DNA of 64,000 nt from NCBI GenBank assembly GCA_900543085.1, contig UQQF01000003.1:1-64000 (forward strand), read 5' to 3'. This document shows, piece by piece, positions 33,150-41,623 of this stretch; the stretch's first letter is position 1, and every line of letters begins with the position of its first letter. The notes under the pieces are model-generated. The model was not told the DNA's origin and did no database searches. It saw only the letters and a program-made list of their open reading frames with translations. Both the position numbers and the translations under genes were made by a program. This DNA comes from an uncultured Eubacteriales bacterium. GTDB lineage: Bacteria > Bacillota > Clostridia > Oscillospirales > Oscillospiraceae.

Positions 33150-33889
33150 AAGTGCTTGTAGTTGAGGACGAGGAGCTGATACGCCGCGGCATAGTCCTGG
33201 CTGTGGACTGGGCGTCGCTCGGCTGCGTCGTGGTCGGCGAGGCCGCAAACGGCGAGGAGGCGCTCGAGGCCGTGGAGCGGCTCTCCCCCTCCCTCATCAT
33301 AACGGACCTGAAAATGCCGCGCATGGACGGCATCGAGATGCTCCGCCGCCTGCGTGAGCGCGGCAACATGGCCTATGTTATCATCCTCACCGCCTACGAC
33401 AGCTTTGAATACGCGCAGAGCGCCCTGCGCCTCGGCGCGGTGGACTTCCTGCTCAAACCCTTCCACGACGGCGATCTGGAGCAGGCCGTGCTCAACCTCC
33501 AGCGCCGCATGAGCGCCGAGGCAGGCACGCAGCCGGAAGCTCTGCCCGGGCTCAAAAAGGGCGACAAGAGCAAGTACGTCCTGGAGGCCATGGACTACAT
33601 AGGCGAGCACTACGCCGACCCGGGCATAAGCGTCGGCTCCATCGCGGCGCATCTCGGCATCAGCGAGGGGCATTTGAGCCACACCTTCAAGAAGGAGACG
33701 GACTACACGCTGCTCAACTACCTCACGCGCTACCGCATACACAAGTCCATGGAGCTGCTGCGCGACTGCCGCACAAAGGTGTACGAGGTCGCCGAGCAGG
33801 TGGGGTACCGGGACGTCACCCACTTCTCCGCCACCTTCAAAAAGGTCGCCGGCGTCTCCCCGTCCGAATATCAGGACACCTGCCGGTAG
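33143..33889 (+). CDS. YesN/HptR-type AraC response regulator
   Basis: 248 aa. The receiver domain has the acidic pocket EDE (8-10), phosphoacceptor Asp55 in LIITDLKMP and Lys105 in LLKPF. The C-terminal AraC domain (about 148-248) contains two helix-turn-helix units: ISVGSIAAHLGISEGHLSHTF and VYEVAEQVGYRDVTHFSATFKK (given by their cores). It is the partner of the upstream kinase and the probable regulator of the divergent importer at 25-30 kb. Confidence 0.93.
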   Translation: MLKVLVVEDEELIRRGIVLAVDWASLGCVVVGEAANGEEALEAVERLSPSLIITDLKMPRMDGIEMLRRLRERGNMAYVIILTAYDSFEYAQSALRLGAVDFLLKPFHDGDLEQAVLNLQRRMSAEAGTQPEALPGLKKGDKSKYVLEAMDYIGEHYADPGISVGSIAAHLGISEGHLSHTFKKETDYTLLNYLTRYRIHKSMELLRDCRTKVYEVAEQVGYRDVTHFSATFKKVAGVSPSEYQDTCR

Positions 33890-33964
33890 ACAAACGGCGG
33901 TCTGTGGGCTAAAATACCCCTGACACACCGCTATCACACCCACGAAAGCGAGGGGGACATACGC

Positions 33965-34615
33965 ATGATAAAAGCCATAATCTTTGACCTCGACGGCGTC
34001 CTTGTCAGCACCGACGAGCTGCACTACCGCGCCTGGAAGGCGCTGGCCGGCCGGCTGGGAGTGCCGTTTGGCCGCGCGAAGAACGACCGCTGCCGCGGCA
34101 TCTCGCGCATGGCCAGCCTGGACATAGTGCTGGAGGACGCTCCCACAGTATACACCCAGGCCGAGCGCGAGGCCTTCGCGGCCGAGAAGAACGAGACCTA
34201 CCGCGCCATGCTCGCCTCGCTCACCCCCGCAGACACGCTCGAGGGCGTGCTGCCCACGCTCGCCGAGCTGCGGCGGAGGGGCTACCGCCTGGCGCTGGCC
34301 TCGGTGAGCAAAAACGCGCCGCTGATACTCGAGCGCACGGGACTGGACAGATATCTCGACGCCGTGGCCGACGGCAACTGCATCACGCGCTCCAAGCCTG
34401 ACCCAGAGGTCTTTCTCAAGGCCGCGGAAAAGCTGGGCATGGCGTGCGAAAGCTGCGCCGCAATGGACGACGCGCTGGCCGGGATAGAGGCCGGGCGCGC
34501 CGCCGGTATGCTGACCATAGGCTTCGGCGATTCCGCAAAGAACAAGGCCGGGGATCTGAACCTGGAGCACTTTGACGAGCTGCTCGGGCTGTTCCCGGAC
34601 ATCAAAGGGAGGTAA
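33965..34615 (+). CDS. pgmB: Beta-phosphoglucomutase
   Basis: 216-aa HAD-fold mutase that interconverts beta-glucose-1-phosphate and glucose-6-phosphate. The motif FDLDGVLVSTDELHYRAWK carries Asp8 (nucleophile) and Asp10 (acid/base); the second and third HAD motifs appear as ASVSKN and as AAMDDALAGIEAG. Ribosome site GAGGGGGA. Lying 75 bases after the regulator, it fits metabolism of imported phosphorylated or phosphorolysis-derived glucose. Confidence 0.88.
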   Translation: MIKAIIFDLDGVLVSTDELHYRAWKALAGRLGVPFGRAKNDRCRGISRMASLDIVLEDAPTVYTQAEREAFAAEKNETYRAMLASLTPADTLEGVLPTLAELRRRGYRLALASVSKNAPLILERTGLDRYLDAVADGNCITRSKPDPEVFLKAAEKLGMACESCAAMDDALAGIEAGRAAGMLTIGFGDSAKNKAGDLNLEHFDELLGLFPDIKGR

Positions 34616-34619
34616 AAGC

Positions 34620-35393
34620 TTGGTACGCCTTATTGCAAGCGACATTGACGGCACGCTGCTGCGCAACTACGCGCCGGAGATCGACGGCGAGATCTTCAGG
34701 CAGATACGCCGCCTGGCGGGTCTGGGCGTGCGCTTCTGCCCGACCAGCGGCAGGCAGCACACCAGCCTGCGCCGGCTCTTTGCCCCGGTGGCCGACGAGC
34801 TGTACTACATATGCGAAAACGGCGCGGTCATCTTCGGCCCCGGCAACCCGGGCGAGGTGCTCGGCAAGGTCGAGATGGACAGGGCACTCGCGATGGAGCT
34901 CTGCCACGACATCCTCGACATACCCGGCTGCGAGATCCAGATCTCCGGCGAAGACCGCAGCTACCTCTGCCCCAAGGGTGAGGAAATCGTCACGCTCATG
35001 CGCGACAAGGTCGGCAACAACGTGACCTTTGTCTCCTCCCCCGAGGAGGTGCCGGAGCCGATAGTCAAGCTCGCCGCATACTACAGCCCGGGCGCCGGTG
35101 CGATAGAGCCGATACTCGCGCCCAAGTGGAGCCGCCACTTCCGCACCGCCATATCCGGCGACGAGTGGCTGGACTTCAACTCCACGGACAAGGGCAGCGG
35201 TCTGCGCCGCCTGTGCGAGGCGCTGGACATCCCGCTTTGTGACGTCGTCGCCTTCGGCGACAGCTTCAACGACGCGTCCATGCTGGAAGCCGCCGGCACC
35301 GGATATATTATGTCAACCGCCTCCCCCGAACTCCTTGCCCGCTTCCCCCACCACTGCCCCAACGTCGCCGACGTGCTGAGGGAGATAGAATAA
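34620..35393 (+). CDS. Cof-type HAD phosphatase
   Basis: 257 aa from a TTG at 34620, chosen because GGGAGG lies seven bases upstream and the protein then starts VRLIASDIDGTLL with catalytic Asp8 and Asp10. A Cof-type cap domain follows, with the final motif VVAFGDSFNDASML. The family removes phosphate from sugar phosphates and nucleotides, with broad specificity. It is four bases after pgmB and ends in a terminator, so it is probably co-transcribed. Confidence 0.88.
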   Translation: MVRLIASDIDGTLLRNYAPEIDGEIFRQIRRLAGLGVRFCPTSGRQHTSLRRLFAPVADELYYICENGAVIFGPGNPGEVLGKVEMDRALAMELCHDILDIPGCEIQISGEDRSYLCPKGEEIVTLMRDKVGNNVTFVSSPEEVPEPIVKLAAYYSPGAGAIEPILAPKWSRHFRTAISGDEWLDFNSTDKGSGLRRLCEALDIPLCDVVAFGDSFNDASMLEAAGTGYIMSTASPELLARFPHHCPNVADVLREIE

Positions 35394-35396
35394 CCG

Positions 35397-35429
35397 CCGC
35401 GGGAGCCAAAACGTCTCCCGCGGGTTTTT
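35397..35429 (+). terminator. Terminator after the HAD phosphatase gene
   Basis: Arms CCGCGGGAG (35397-35405) and CTCCCGCGG (35415-35423), followed by a T5 run. Confidence 0.8.
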
Positions 35430-35530
35430 ACTCTGACGTGGTTATACGGCAGGCGGCGCTGTGCGGCGAGGGCATCGCGGTAATAGTATTTGTCCTATAT
35501 GTTAATAAAATCGTAGATTTCTTGCATATA

Positions 35531-35545
35531 TCGTGGTATACTTTC
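35531..35545. promoter_or_regulatory. Possible GntR half-operator upstream of the regulator gene
   Basis: ATATCGTGGTATACT resembles the GTGGTAT half-sites of the large palindrome at 46.1 kb. It lies about 50 bases upstream of the regulator start codon, overlapping a TATACT sequence that could be a -10. Autoregulation is inferred. Confidence 0.35.
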
Positions 35546-35594
35546 CTACAGACGTTTACACTCCCGCGCTCCGAAAGGTATCAAGGTGAAATCT

Positions 35595-36317
35595 ATGGAA
35601 TCTCAAAATGCTCTGTATATGAATGTCTGCCGGGAAATTATGCAGGCCATTCAAAACGGCGAATACGGCGAGAACGCCCCGCTGCCAAGTGAGCGCGCGC
35701 TGTGCGAGAAATACCACGTAAGCCGTTCCACCATACGTCAGGCACTGGACGTCCTCAAGAAGTCCGACCTTGTCTACTCCGTGCAGGGCAACGGAACTTT
35801 TATAAAGCCGCAGGTATTCACCCAGCCGCTCACCGGCTTCTACTCATTTACGGATACGCTAAAACGCAGCAACATTCTCATAAAGAACGACATACTATTT
35901 CACGAACTTATCCCCGCCGAGGAAAGTCTGGAGAAGAAAACCGGCTTTCCCGCGGGCTCGCTCTTTCACGAGCTTGTAAGGCTGCGCTCGGCGCGCGACT
36001 ATCCTTTAATGCTGGAGACAACTTACCTTCCGCAGAACCGTTTCCTGCGGCTCGATCTCGAGGTGCTCTCTAAGGGTTCGTTGTACGAATACCTCAAGCT
36101 CACGTACAACTTCCACGTCGACCAGGCCACGGAGACATTTCGTCCCGTAATACCCACTGCCGATGAAAGCGCCCTGCTGCAAGTCAGCCCCGGTACGCCC
36201 TGCATATTGCTAGAACGTTTCAGCTATGAGCATGGCATACTCATTGAGTACACCAAATCCATAGTCCGGGGAGACAAATACATTTTCAGAGTAGAATGGC
36301 GAAACCAGCCCGAATAG
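35595..36317 (+). CDS. GntR/HutC-family (UTRA) transcriptional regulator
   Basis: 240 aa from the ATG at 35595, six bases after AAGGTG; a GTG at 35586 would add three residues. The N-terminal GntR winged helix (about 8-75) has LPSERALCEKYHVSRSTIRQAL and the VQGNGTFI wing. A UTRA effector domain follows (about 90-240). UTRA proteins usually bind phosphorylated or amino sugars, e.g. NagR/YvoA with GlcN-6-P (known). It is convergent with the nine-gene amino-sugar operon and is its likely repressor, responding to a pathway intermediate. Confidence 0.92.
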   Translation: MESQNALYMNVCREIMQAIQNGEYGENAPLPSERALCEKYHVSRSTIRQALDVLKKSDLVYSVQGNGTFIKPQVFTQPLTGFYSFTDTLKRSNILIKNDILFHELIPAEESLEKKTGFPAGSLFHELVRLRSARDYPLMLETTYLPQNRFLRLDLEVLSKGSLYEYLKLTYNFHVDQATETFRPVIPTADESALLQVSPGTPCILLERFSYEHGILIEYTKSIVRGDKYIFRVEWRNQPE

Positions 36318-36355
36318 GATCAGTCCCGCCGCGAAAGCGGCGGGACTGATCCTAT
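36314..36355. terminator. Bidirectional terminator between the GntR gene and the sugar kinase gene
   Basis: Perfect 19-bp arms (36314-36332 and 36337-36355) with a GAAA loop. Both convergent genes have their stop codons inside this hairpin. Confidence 0.85.
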
Positions 36356-37314
36356 TTCTCAATGCTTTCAGACAGCAATCTGTCTATAAGCTCTCTCAGC
36401 GCTCCGGGCTGGATGCGTTCTACGGCTGTAAGCGCCGCTCCTATGTCCGGCGGCAGCAGCGCTCTGTGCAGGGCTATTCCCGCGCCCAAAGCGGCTTCAA
36501 ACGGCCGGAGCATCAGCTCTCCCACGCCGAATACGCCTCCGGAATACGACACGTTCACCGTCCCGGTAAACTTAAGAGCGCGTATAACTGCCAGGACGCT
36601 GCTTGCAAGCTCCGCTCCGGCCAGCTTGTACAATTGCGCGGCCGAATCGTCACCATGCATCGCGGCCTCGGCCAGAATTCTCTGCAGCGCGGCAACATTG
36701 TGCCTGCTGACAAAGACTCTGTCTCTGGCAGCAGAGCAAATCTCCTCGTCGCGTAAAATGCCGAAGTGCTCTCTCACCAGGGCATACAGCGCCGATTTCG
36801 GTACGCGGCCATCGCTTTGCTTGGCAAAAAGCCCGAGCGCCATGCGCCCCAGCCAATACCCGGAGCCTTCGTCGGAGAACAGCTCCGACCAGCCCCCAGC
36901 CCGCGCGCAAGCCCCCGTTGCATCGCGGCCAAAGGCTATGGCTCCCGTCCCGGCAACCACATTTACCCCCGGGCTCATTGCCAGCGACCCTGCCCACGCC
37001 GTCTGAGCGTCGTTGACGATCACGGTTTGATCGTTCGGGTACACGGCGCAAAATCTGTCCGCTGCGGCATCATCCTCCGAGCCGCCTTCCCCATACGCCG
37101 GCATACCTATACCAATGCCCAGCACGTGCTCGCCTTCTGAAGCTTGCGTCAGTCTTGCGATCCCGTCTTCAAGCCTGCGGCAGCACGTCTCGACGCCGTC
37201 CTGGTGATAGTCCAGGCTGCCGGTCGTATATGAAGCAATCTTTGCGCCGCGCTCATTCACGGCGACGAAGCTCGTCTTGCTTCCGCCGCCGTCTACGCCG
37301 ATCCAGATGCCCAT
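36352..37314 (-). CDS. BadF/BcrA-type sugar kinase (N-acetylhexosamine kinase-like)
   Basis: 320 aa of the ASKHA fold, BadF/BadG/BcrA/BcrD branch that includes N-acetylglucosamine kinase. The N-terminal phosphate-1 loop is GVDGGGSKT; a second glycine motif is VVAGTGAIAFGRD, followed by GGWSELFSDEGSGYWLG, the hallmark of NAGK-like members. It probably phosphorylates the imported N-acetylhexosamine at C6. It is the last gene of the operon, one base after the SIS gene, ending in the shared terminator. Confidence 0.86.
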   Translation of the reverse strand: MGIWIGVDGGGSKTSFVAVNERGAKIASYTTGSLDYHQDGVETCCRRLEDGIARLTQASEGEHVLGIGIGMPAYGEGGSEDDAAADRFCAVYPNDQTVIVNDAQTAWAGSLAMSPGVNVVAGTGAIAFGRDATGACARAGGWSELFSDEGSGYWLGRMALGLFAKQSDGRVPKSALYALVREHFGILRDEEICSAARDRVFVSRHNVAALQRILAEAAMHGDDSAAQLYKLAGAELASSVLAVIRALKFTGTVNVSYSGGVFGVGELMLRPFEAALGAGIALHRALLPPDIGAALTAVERIQPGALRELIDRLLSESIEK

Positions 37315-37315
37315 A

Positions 37316-38365
37316 TCAGAGCTTTATCCAGGCCTCAAGCCCTTCCGGCTTGTCCGGGTCTTTGTTGAGCTTCAGCGCCCTGTAGTAGCTGAAAAGCTGA
37401 GCCACCGGAAGCATTATGGCGTTTACCACTCCCTGATTCAGGCTGCATCCAAATGTGAGGTTCGCGTACACGCCGTCTATCCGGGGCACCTCGGCGTCGC
37501 TCACAACTATAACGTGCGCGCCGCGCTTTACCAAATCGCACACCAGATCTCTCTGATAGCTGAACTGCTCCTGATCCAAACGCGCAATGACAAGCGTGGA
37601 ATCGTCAACGAGGACTATGGGCCCGTGGCGGATATCGAGAAGGTGCTTGTATACAGCGGGGGTGAGGGAAATCTCATTGAAGGCAAGTGCGGCCTCGCCC
37701 GTTATCCCGAAGCCCTCTCCGTCGCTGAGCAACACGGCGTTTTTCCAGTTCAGTGAACTCACGCTCTCAGCGACGCCCTCTACTTTTTCCAGGAATTGAT
37801 TGCCCTGCTCCGCAAGCTTTCTGTACCCCTCAATGATTTCCCCGCAACCGGAGGCTATGCCTATAAATATCAGCGCCGCTGCGTACAGGTTGGTGACAGA
37901 GCGTGTCTGACAGACGCTCTCATCGAACGCCCATGGTATCTCCAGTGCGAAGTCCGCCATGTTTGCCACTCCTGACCTCTCTGCGCATGTGATTGCCAGC
38001 ACTACTGTGTTTTTAAACTCTGAGCGTAAGCACAACGCCGCATTTACAAGCTCGCTGGTCTCTCCGGATCTGGTGAGGAAAATGGCCAGAGTACGCCCCG
38101 CAAACAGCGGAGCATACTGCTCCGGGTGCAGCATCAGGTCTCCGCCGGTCAGTGCGGCAGACGGCAGACCCAACCGCAGGTTGGCGCTCATTGCCACAGC
38201 CTCGCTTATGTGATAGCTAGAGCCGCTGCCTATTACGACCACCTGTTTGAAGCATCCATTATTATATAGTTTAGCGCAGCTGTCCCGGCGCTCGCACATG
38301 TATTCTACTGTATGTGCAAGTGCCTCGTATTGGTTGTGTATTTCTGTATAAGTCTTGCTTGACAT
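37316..38365 (-). CDS. SIS-domain sugar-phosphate isomerase/deaminase (AgaS-like)
   Basis: 349 aa from the ATG at 38365, five bases after GGAGG. It has two SIS domains: the first with VVIGSGSSYHISEAVAMSANL (about residue 40), the second around VLLSDGEGFGITGEAALAFNE. There is no glutaminase domain, so it is of the AgaS/FrlB type rather than GlmS. AgaS is a galactosamine-6-phosphate deaminase/isomerase giving tagatose-6-phosphate (known for Escherichia coli). The operon context supports that role, but related isomerases use other amino-sugar phosphates. Confidence 0.82.
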   Translation of the reverse strand: MSSKTYTEIHNQYEALAHTVEYMCERRDSCAKLYNNGCFKQVVVIGSGSSYHISEAVAMSANLRLGLPSAALTGGDLMLHPEQYAPLFAGRTLAIFLTRSGETSELVNAALCLRSEFKNTVVLAITCAERSGVANMADFALEIPWAFDESVCQTRSVTNLYAAALIFIGIASGCGEIIEGYRKLAEQGNQFLEKVEGVAESVSSLNWKNAVLLSDGEGFGITGEAALAFNEISLTPAVYKHLLDIRHGPIVLVDDSTLVIARLDQEQFSYQRDLVCDLVKRGAHVIVVSDAEVPRIDGVYANLTFGCSLNQGVVNAIMLPVAQLFSYYRALKLNKDPDKPEGLEAWIKL

Positions 38366-38381
38366 AGCGTCCTCCATAGTA

Positions 38382-39242
38382 TTAAACCGCCGTCCTGGGA
38401 AGTGCACGCTCTACACGCTCCCGACTCAATCCAACAAACCTAAGCAGGTTTTCCCCGAAAATGTGGCTGATCCACTCGTCGCGGTTTTCCATTTTGAAGG
38501 CGTCAATCAGCCGGATATCGAATTTCATCCAGTCCGCAGTCCACTCCCAGTTGTAATCCTCCGCGCTGCAATCCGAGCCGAAAAGCACATTGTGCATGAC
38601 ATCGTATCCGCCACACAGCAGCTTATGCATGGCGTCACTGCGCCATAGCTTTGGTGTTCCGGGAGTTATATCCACAAACATCTCGCTTGTTATATCCCCT
38701 CGGATGGCACAGGCGTTTGCAAATTTGCCATAGACGGCTATGCACTCGTCGCACCACGGCCACGATATATGCGCCAAGGAGAAGCGAAGTTTGGGAATCT
38801 CCAAAAGACATTCAAATTCACCAGGGCGGTTATAGCGGGAAGAATCGCATCCATCCCATAGAATTCCGCTGTGGAATATCACCGGCTTGTCCAGACTTGC
38901 CGCCCTCTTGCACACGTCCAGAACGCGATTGTCGCTTGGATAAAACCCGGAGCAGATTATTTTAAAACCCATTATGCCCTTGCTCACGGCGGCATCCACC
39001 TGCTTCAAAGCGTCGCTGTCCGTCGGATCTATCCAATAGAAAGGGAACAGCCGTTTTTTGCCCTTGCACAGCTCGAGTGCTGCGTCCATGCGCTTATCCG
39101 CCGGAACCTCCCGGTACTTTACGGGGTCAGGGGACATCAGCACTCCGCCATCCACACCTGCAAGCTGCATTTTTGACAGCAAATTGGACTGAGCGTCTTT
39201 GACATTCGCCTGCTCCATATGTATATGCGCATCCAAAACCAT
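38382..39242 (-). CDS. Amidohydrolase-related metal-dependent hydrolase
   Basis: 286 aa from the ATG at 39242, seven bases after GGAGG. A TIM-barrel hydrolase of the amidohydrolase-2 type: the metal motif DAHIH at the N-terminus, VIFHSG mid-protein, SLAHISWPW and a late catalytic Asp in LFGSDCS. In a GalNAc pathway one step, deacetylation of GalNAc-6-phosphate, has no other candidate here. This enzyme could fill it, though it does not resemble NagA/AgaA beyond the fold. Alternatives are a lactonase or decarboxylase role. Confidence 0.75.
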   Translation of the reverse strand: MVLDAHIHMEQANVKDAQSNLLSKMQLAGVDGGVLMSPDPVKYREVPADKRMDAALELCKGKKRLFPFYWIDPTDSDALKQVDAAVSKGIMGFKIICSGFYPSDNRVLDVCKRAASLDKPVIFHSGILWDGCDSSRYNRPGEFECLLEIPKLRFSLAHISWPWCDECIAVYGKFANACAIRGDITSEMFVDITPGTPKLWRSDAMHKLLCGGYDVMHNVLFGSDCSAEDYNWEWTADWMKFDIRLIDAFKMENRDEWISHIFGENLLRFVGLSRERVERALPRTAV

Positions 39243-39258
39243 GGTTTTTCCTCCGTAG

Positions 39259-39861
39259 TTACTCAAGAATAATGCTACCGAAGTCCCGGGGCGTGTGAAA
39301 ATCTTCGTTGCCCTCAGACAGCGGGTTCCAGGCCAGATAGTGCTTTGCAGCTGACAAATCAGCGCATTTATAACAGTTACCAGCCATCATAATCCCAGAT
39401 TTCAGCTCAAATCCCGGGAAAAACAGACAGATAAGCTCAATTGGTATTTTGTAACGCGCTTCCCATCCGTCGCTCGCCGAAGCGGTGTTCACCGTCAGGC
39501 ACATCGCGCTCTCCTGCGGGAAGAGGCGCACAAGGCTGTACCGGTCTCTTCCGAAGCCCAGGAATACGTTTCCCAGCGGATTCACTTCGATATTGAAGTA
39601 TCGTCCGTCCTCCGGAATCGGAGAAAAGAAGAACTCCATACAGCTGTCTTCGCACACTGCGCCGAGCCTGTCAGACACATTTGCACGTATACAGCGCTCC
39701 CGGGCGCGCTGATACACGTACAGAGCCCGCTCGTTATACACCATTTTCTGCATCATTTCTACCGGCGGGTCAGTCTGTAGCATCTGCACGTCCACATTCA
39801 GATCGCCGGCAGCGCTGAAATCCCACTCACTCGGCGCATAACGCACGATATATTCTCTCAT
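39259..39861 (-). CDS. CBM9-like carbohydrate-binding domain protein, cytoplasmic
   Basis: 200 aa that look like a single family-9-type carbohydrate-binding beta-sandwich: an early RCIRANVSDR region, EDSCMEFFFSP, YFNIEVNPLGN, a GWEARYKIPIELI strand and a C-terminal HYLAWNPL...FHTPRDFGSIIL motif with Trp and Phe. No signal peptide. Its ATG overlaps the hydrolase TGA by four bases, so the two are co-translated and may form a complex. Confidence 0.75.
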   Translation of the reverse strand: MREYIVRYAPSEWDFSAAGDLNVDVQMLQTDPPVEMMQKMVYNERALYVYQRARERCIRANVSDRLGAVCEDSCMEFFFSPIPEDGRYFNIEVNPLGNVFLGFGRDRYSLVRLFPQESAMCLTVNTASASDGWEARYKIPIELICLFFPGFELKSGIMMAGNCYKCADLSAAKHYLAWNPLSEGNEDFHTPRDFGSIILE

Positions 39862-41585
39862 TTTACGTCTCCAAGGTGTTTATTTATGGCATCCGCAACT
39901 TTTTCGCGCAGCTTCAGCAGATAGTCCGCTCCATGCGGATACACATCCATATCCATTGGTCTAACGGAACTTTCACTGTATATAAGCTCCTCAACCTCGT
40001 CCCGTCCAGCCAGAGACTCCAGCAACTCCAAAGCGCGCAAGTCCATGAGGGCTTCATACTGCACCTCCGCGCGCACGGAGCCAAGCGGGAAGCCATCCTC
40101 ACCGGGATAAACAAGATATGCGTCGCCGGACGGGAAGCCGTAGTCGGAGTGCGTCACCCTGAACGGGTCTATGAGCTTGTACGAGTAGGCGCTGTACCAG
40201 AAGTTATATCCCCAGTGCAGGAAGCCTCGATACCCCTGAAGGTACAGCAGCACCCCCATGATTCTGTTACGTGCGCTTTCCATGGCAAAAAAACGGTTTG
40301 GACTCCCCCTGCCCTGCTGGCAGCAGTAAAACACGCATATATCTTTAACTCCGGCGTCCAGCAGAGGTTGGGCAAGATCGGTGGACACCTCCGGCCAATA
40401 TATGTCGTCATGTTCAGCCATATCCATGGCGCTGTACGAATCTATTATAGGACTGCCCTTTACAAGATCCTGAACCTGGCGCTTAGCAGCCATGAAGGCC
40501 TCCAATTGGTTTGCTCCCGGCTCGTCGGAAATATGGTATATGACGTGGCTGTCATCATATCCCCCGGCACGGAACTCACGGCGCAGCGCAGGCAGAAGCG
40601 TGCTCAGGAACGCCCTGTAGTCCTCGCTCCCCGCAGGGACATCCCAGCCGAATATCCGTCTATCCTCGCCGCCCACATTCGCCACCACCTGTGGCGTGGC
40701 ATGCGCGCCCCACTGCGTGAAAAACTGAGGCACCTCGATATACTCCACGCCGAAACGGCGACACAGCTCCAGCCACCTGCGCAGCTTTTCAAACCCAAAC
40801 GTGTACCGGCCATCGTCCAGGTACACGTCAACCAGCTGCACCGTCGGACGGTAATGACCAGGCGCCGTATCCGTGGGCGGAGTGAATACCGGAGTCAGCA
40901 GAGCGTTGACACCCTGACGCGCCACCGCGTCCCGCATATAGTTTTCAACGAGCCGCCAGTGTTCTTCTCCAAACGGGCTGACTTTATACCACGACGCCAG
41001 GCAGTCCGCATGGAACCATTCAGTGTGAATGAGCTTTGACGGCGGAAGCTTAACGCATCCGACAGACAGCGTAAAACGGAAGTTATACTCCCTCGCCTCG
41101 CCCTCGCCGGGGTATTCCACTCCTCCCCTGTTATTAAAGCGCTTTGCCGGAGCGCGCACGCTTATGCGCACAGCATAGTCGCCGGCAGGCGTGCTGTTCG
41201 CCAGCTCAAAGCTTATCCACACGCTTCTGTACTGATGTGGTATTAGCCGCACATAGGAGCTGTCAAGGGGAGTAAGCAAATCGGGAAACAGCCCGGGTTC
41301 CTTGGTTATAAAATCATCGTCGAAGCCGTCATAGGCGGTAAAATCCGACGGTACAAGCTCCACTGCGTACAGCTTAGCCTCACAAGGCGCTCCGCTGACT
41401 TGTATATGCGCGAACTCGCGCGGCATATCCAAATCCGACGCTGCGCCGCCGCGATACACAAGCTGTACCGCAGCCCGGCTGCCAGGCCACGCCGACAGTC
41501 TCGCCCCCTCCACCATTTGTTCGGGGCGTCTGGACGGCAGCACCTTCGACAGAGAATTTGTAAGAAAAAACTCGTGTTGACTCAT
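39858..41585 (-). CDS. GH123-like (DUF4091) glycoside hydrolase, probable beta-N-acetylgalactosaminidase
   Basis: 575 aa, no signal peptide, so intracellular. An N-terminal beta-sandwich (about 1-185) is followed by a TIM-barrel of the DUF4091/GH123 type. The Asp-Glu pair used in GH123 for substrate-assisted catalysis is in YHISDEPG (D354, E355). Other family marks are WFHADCLA, FGFEKLRRW, RGFLHWGYNFW and GDAYLVYPG. GH123 enzymes release beta-linked GalNAc (known). The ATG follows AGAGGT by seven bases. It lies after the sugar permeases, implying uptake of an oligosaccharide before cleavage. Confidence 0.82.
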   Translation of the reverse strand: MSQHEFFLTNSLSKVLPSRRPEQMVEGARLSAWPGSRAAVQLVYRGGAASDLDMPREFAHIQVSGAPCEAKLYAVELVPSDFTAYDGFDDDFITKEPGLFPDLLTPLDSSYVRLIPHQYRSVWISFELANSTPAGDYAVRISVRAPAKRFNNRGGVEYPGEGEAREYNFRFTLSVGCVKLPPSKLIHTEWFHADCLASWYKVSPFGEEHWRLVENYMRDAVARQGVNALLTPVFTPPTDTAPGHYRPTVQLVDVYLDDGRYTFGFEKLRRWLELCRRFGVEYIEVPQFFTQWGAHATPQVVANVGGEDRRIFGWDVPAGSEDYRAFLSTLLPALRREFRAGGYDDSHVIYHISDEPGANQLEAFMAAKRQVQDLVKGSPIIDSYSAMDMAEHDDIYWPEVSTDLAQPLLDAGVKDICVFYCCQQGRGSPNRFFAMESARNRIMGVLLYLQGYRGFLHWGYNFWYSAYSYKLIDPFRVTHSDYGFPSGDAYLVYPGEDGFPLGSVRAEVQYEALMDLRALELLESLAGRDEVEELIYSESSVRPMDMDVYPHGADYLLKLREKVADAINKHLGDVK

Positions 41586-41623
41586 TTGCTCTACCTCTGT
41601 TGTATTGACAAGTTGGGAGACGC

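Noticed and set aside
35438..35692. 84-aa plus-strand frame before the GntR gene
   Set aside because: It covers the regulator promoter region and overlaps the regulator start in another frame; no ribosome site.
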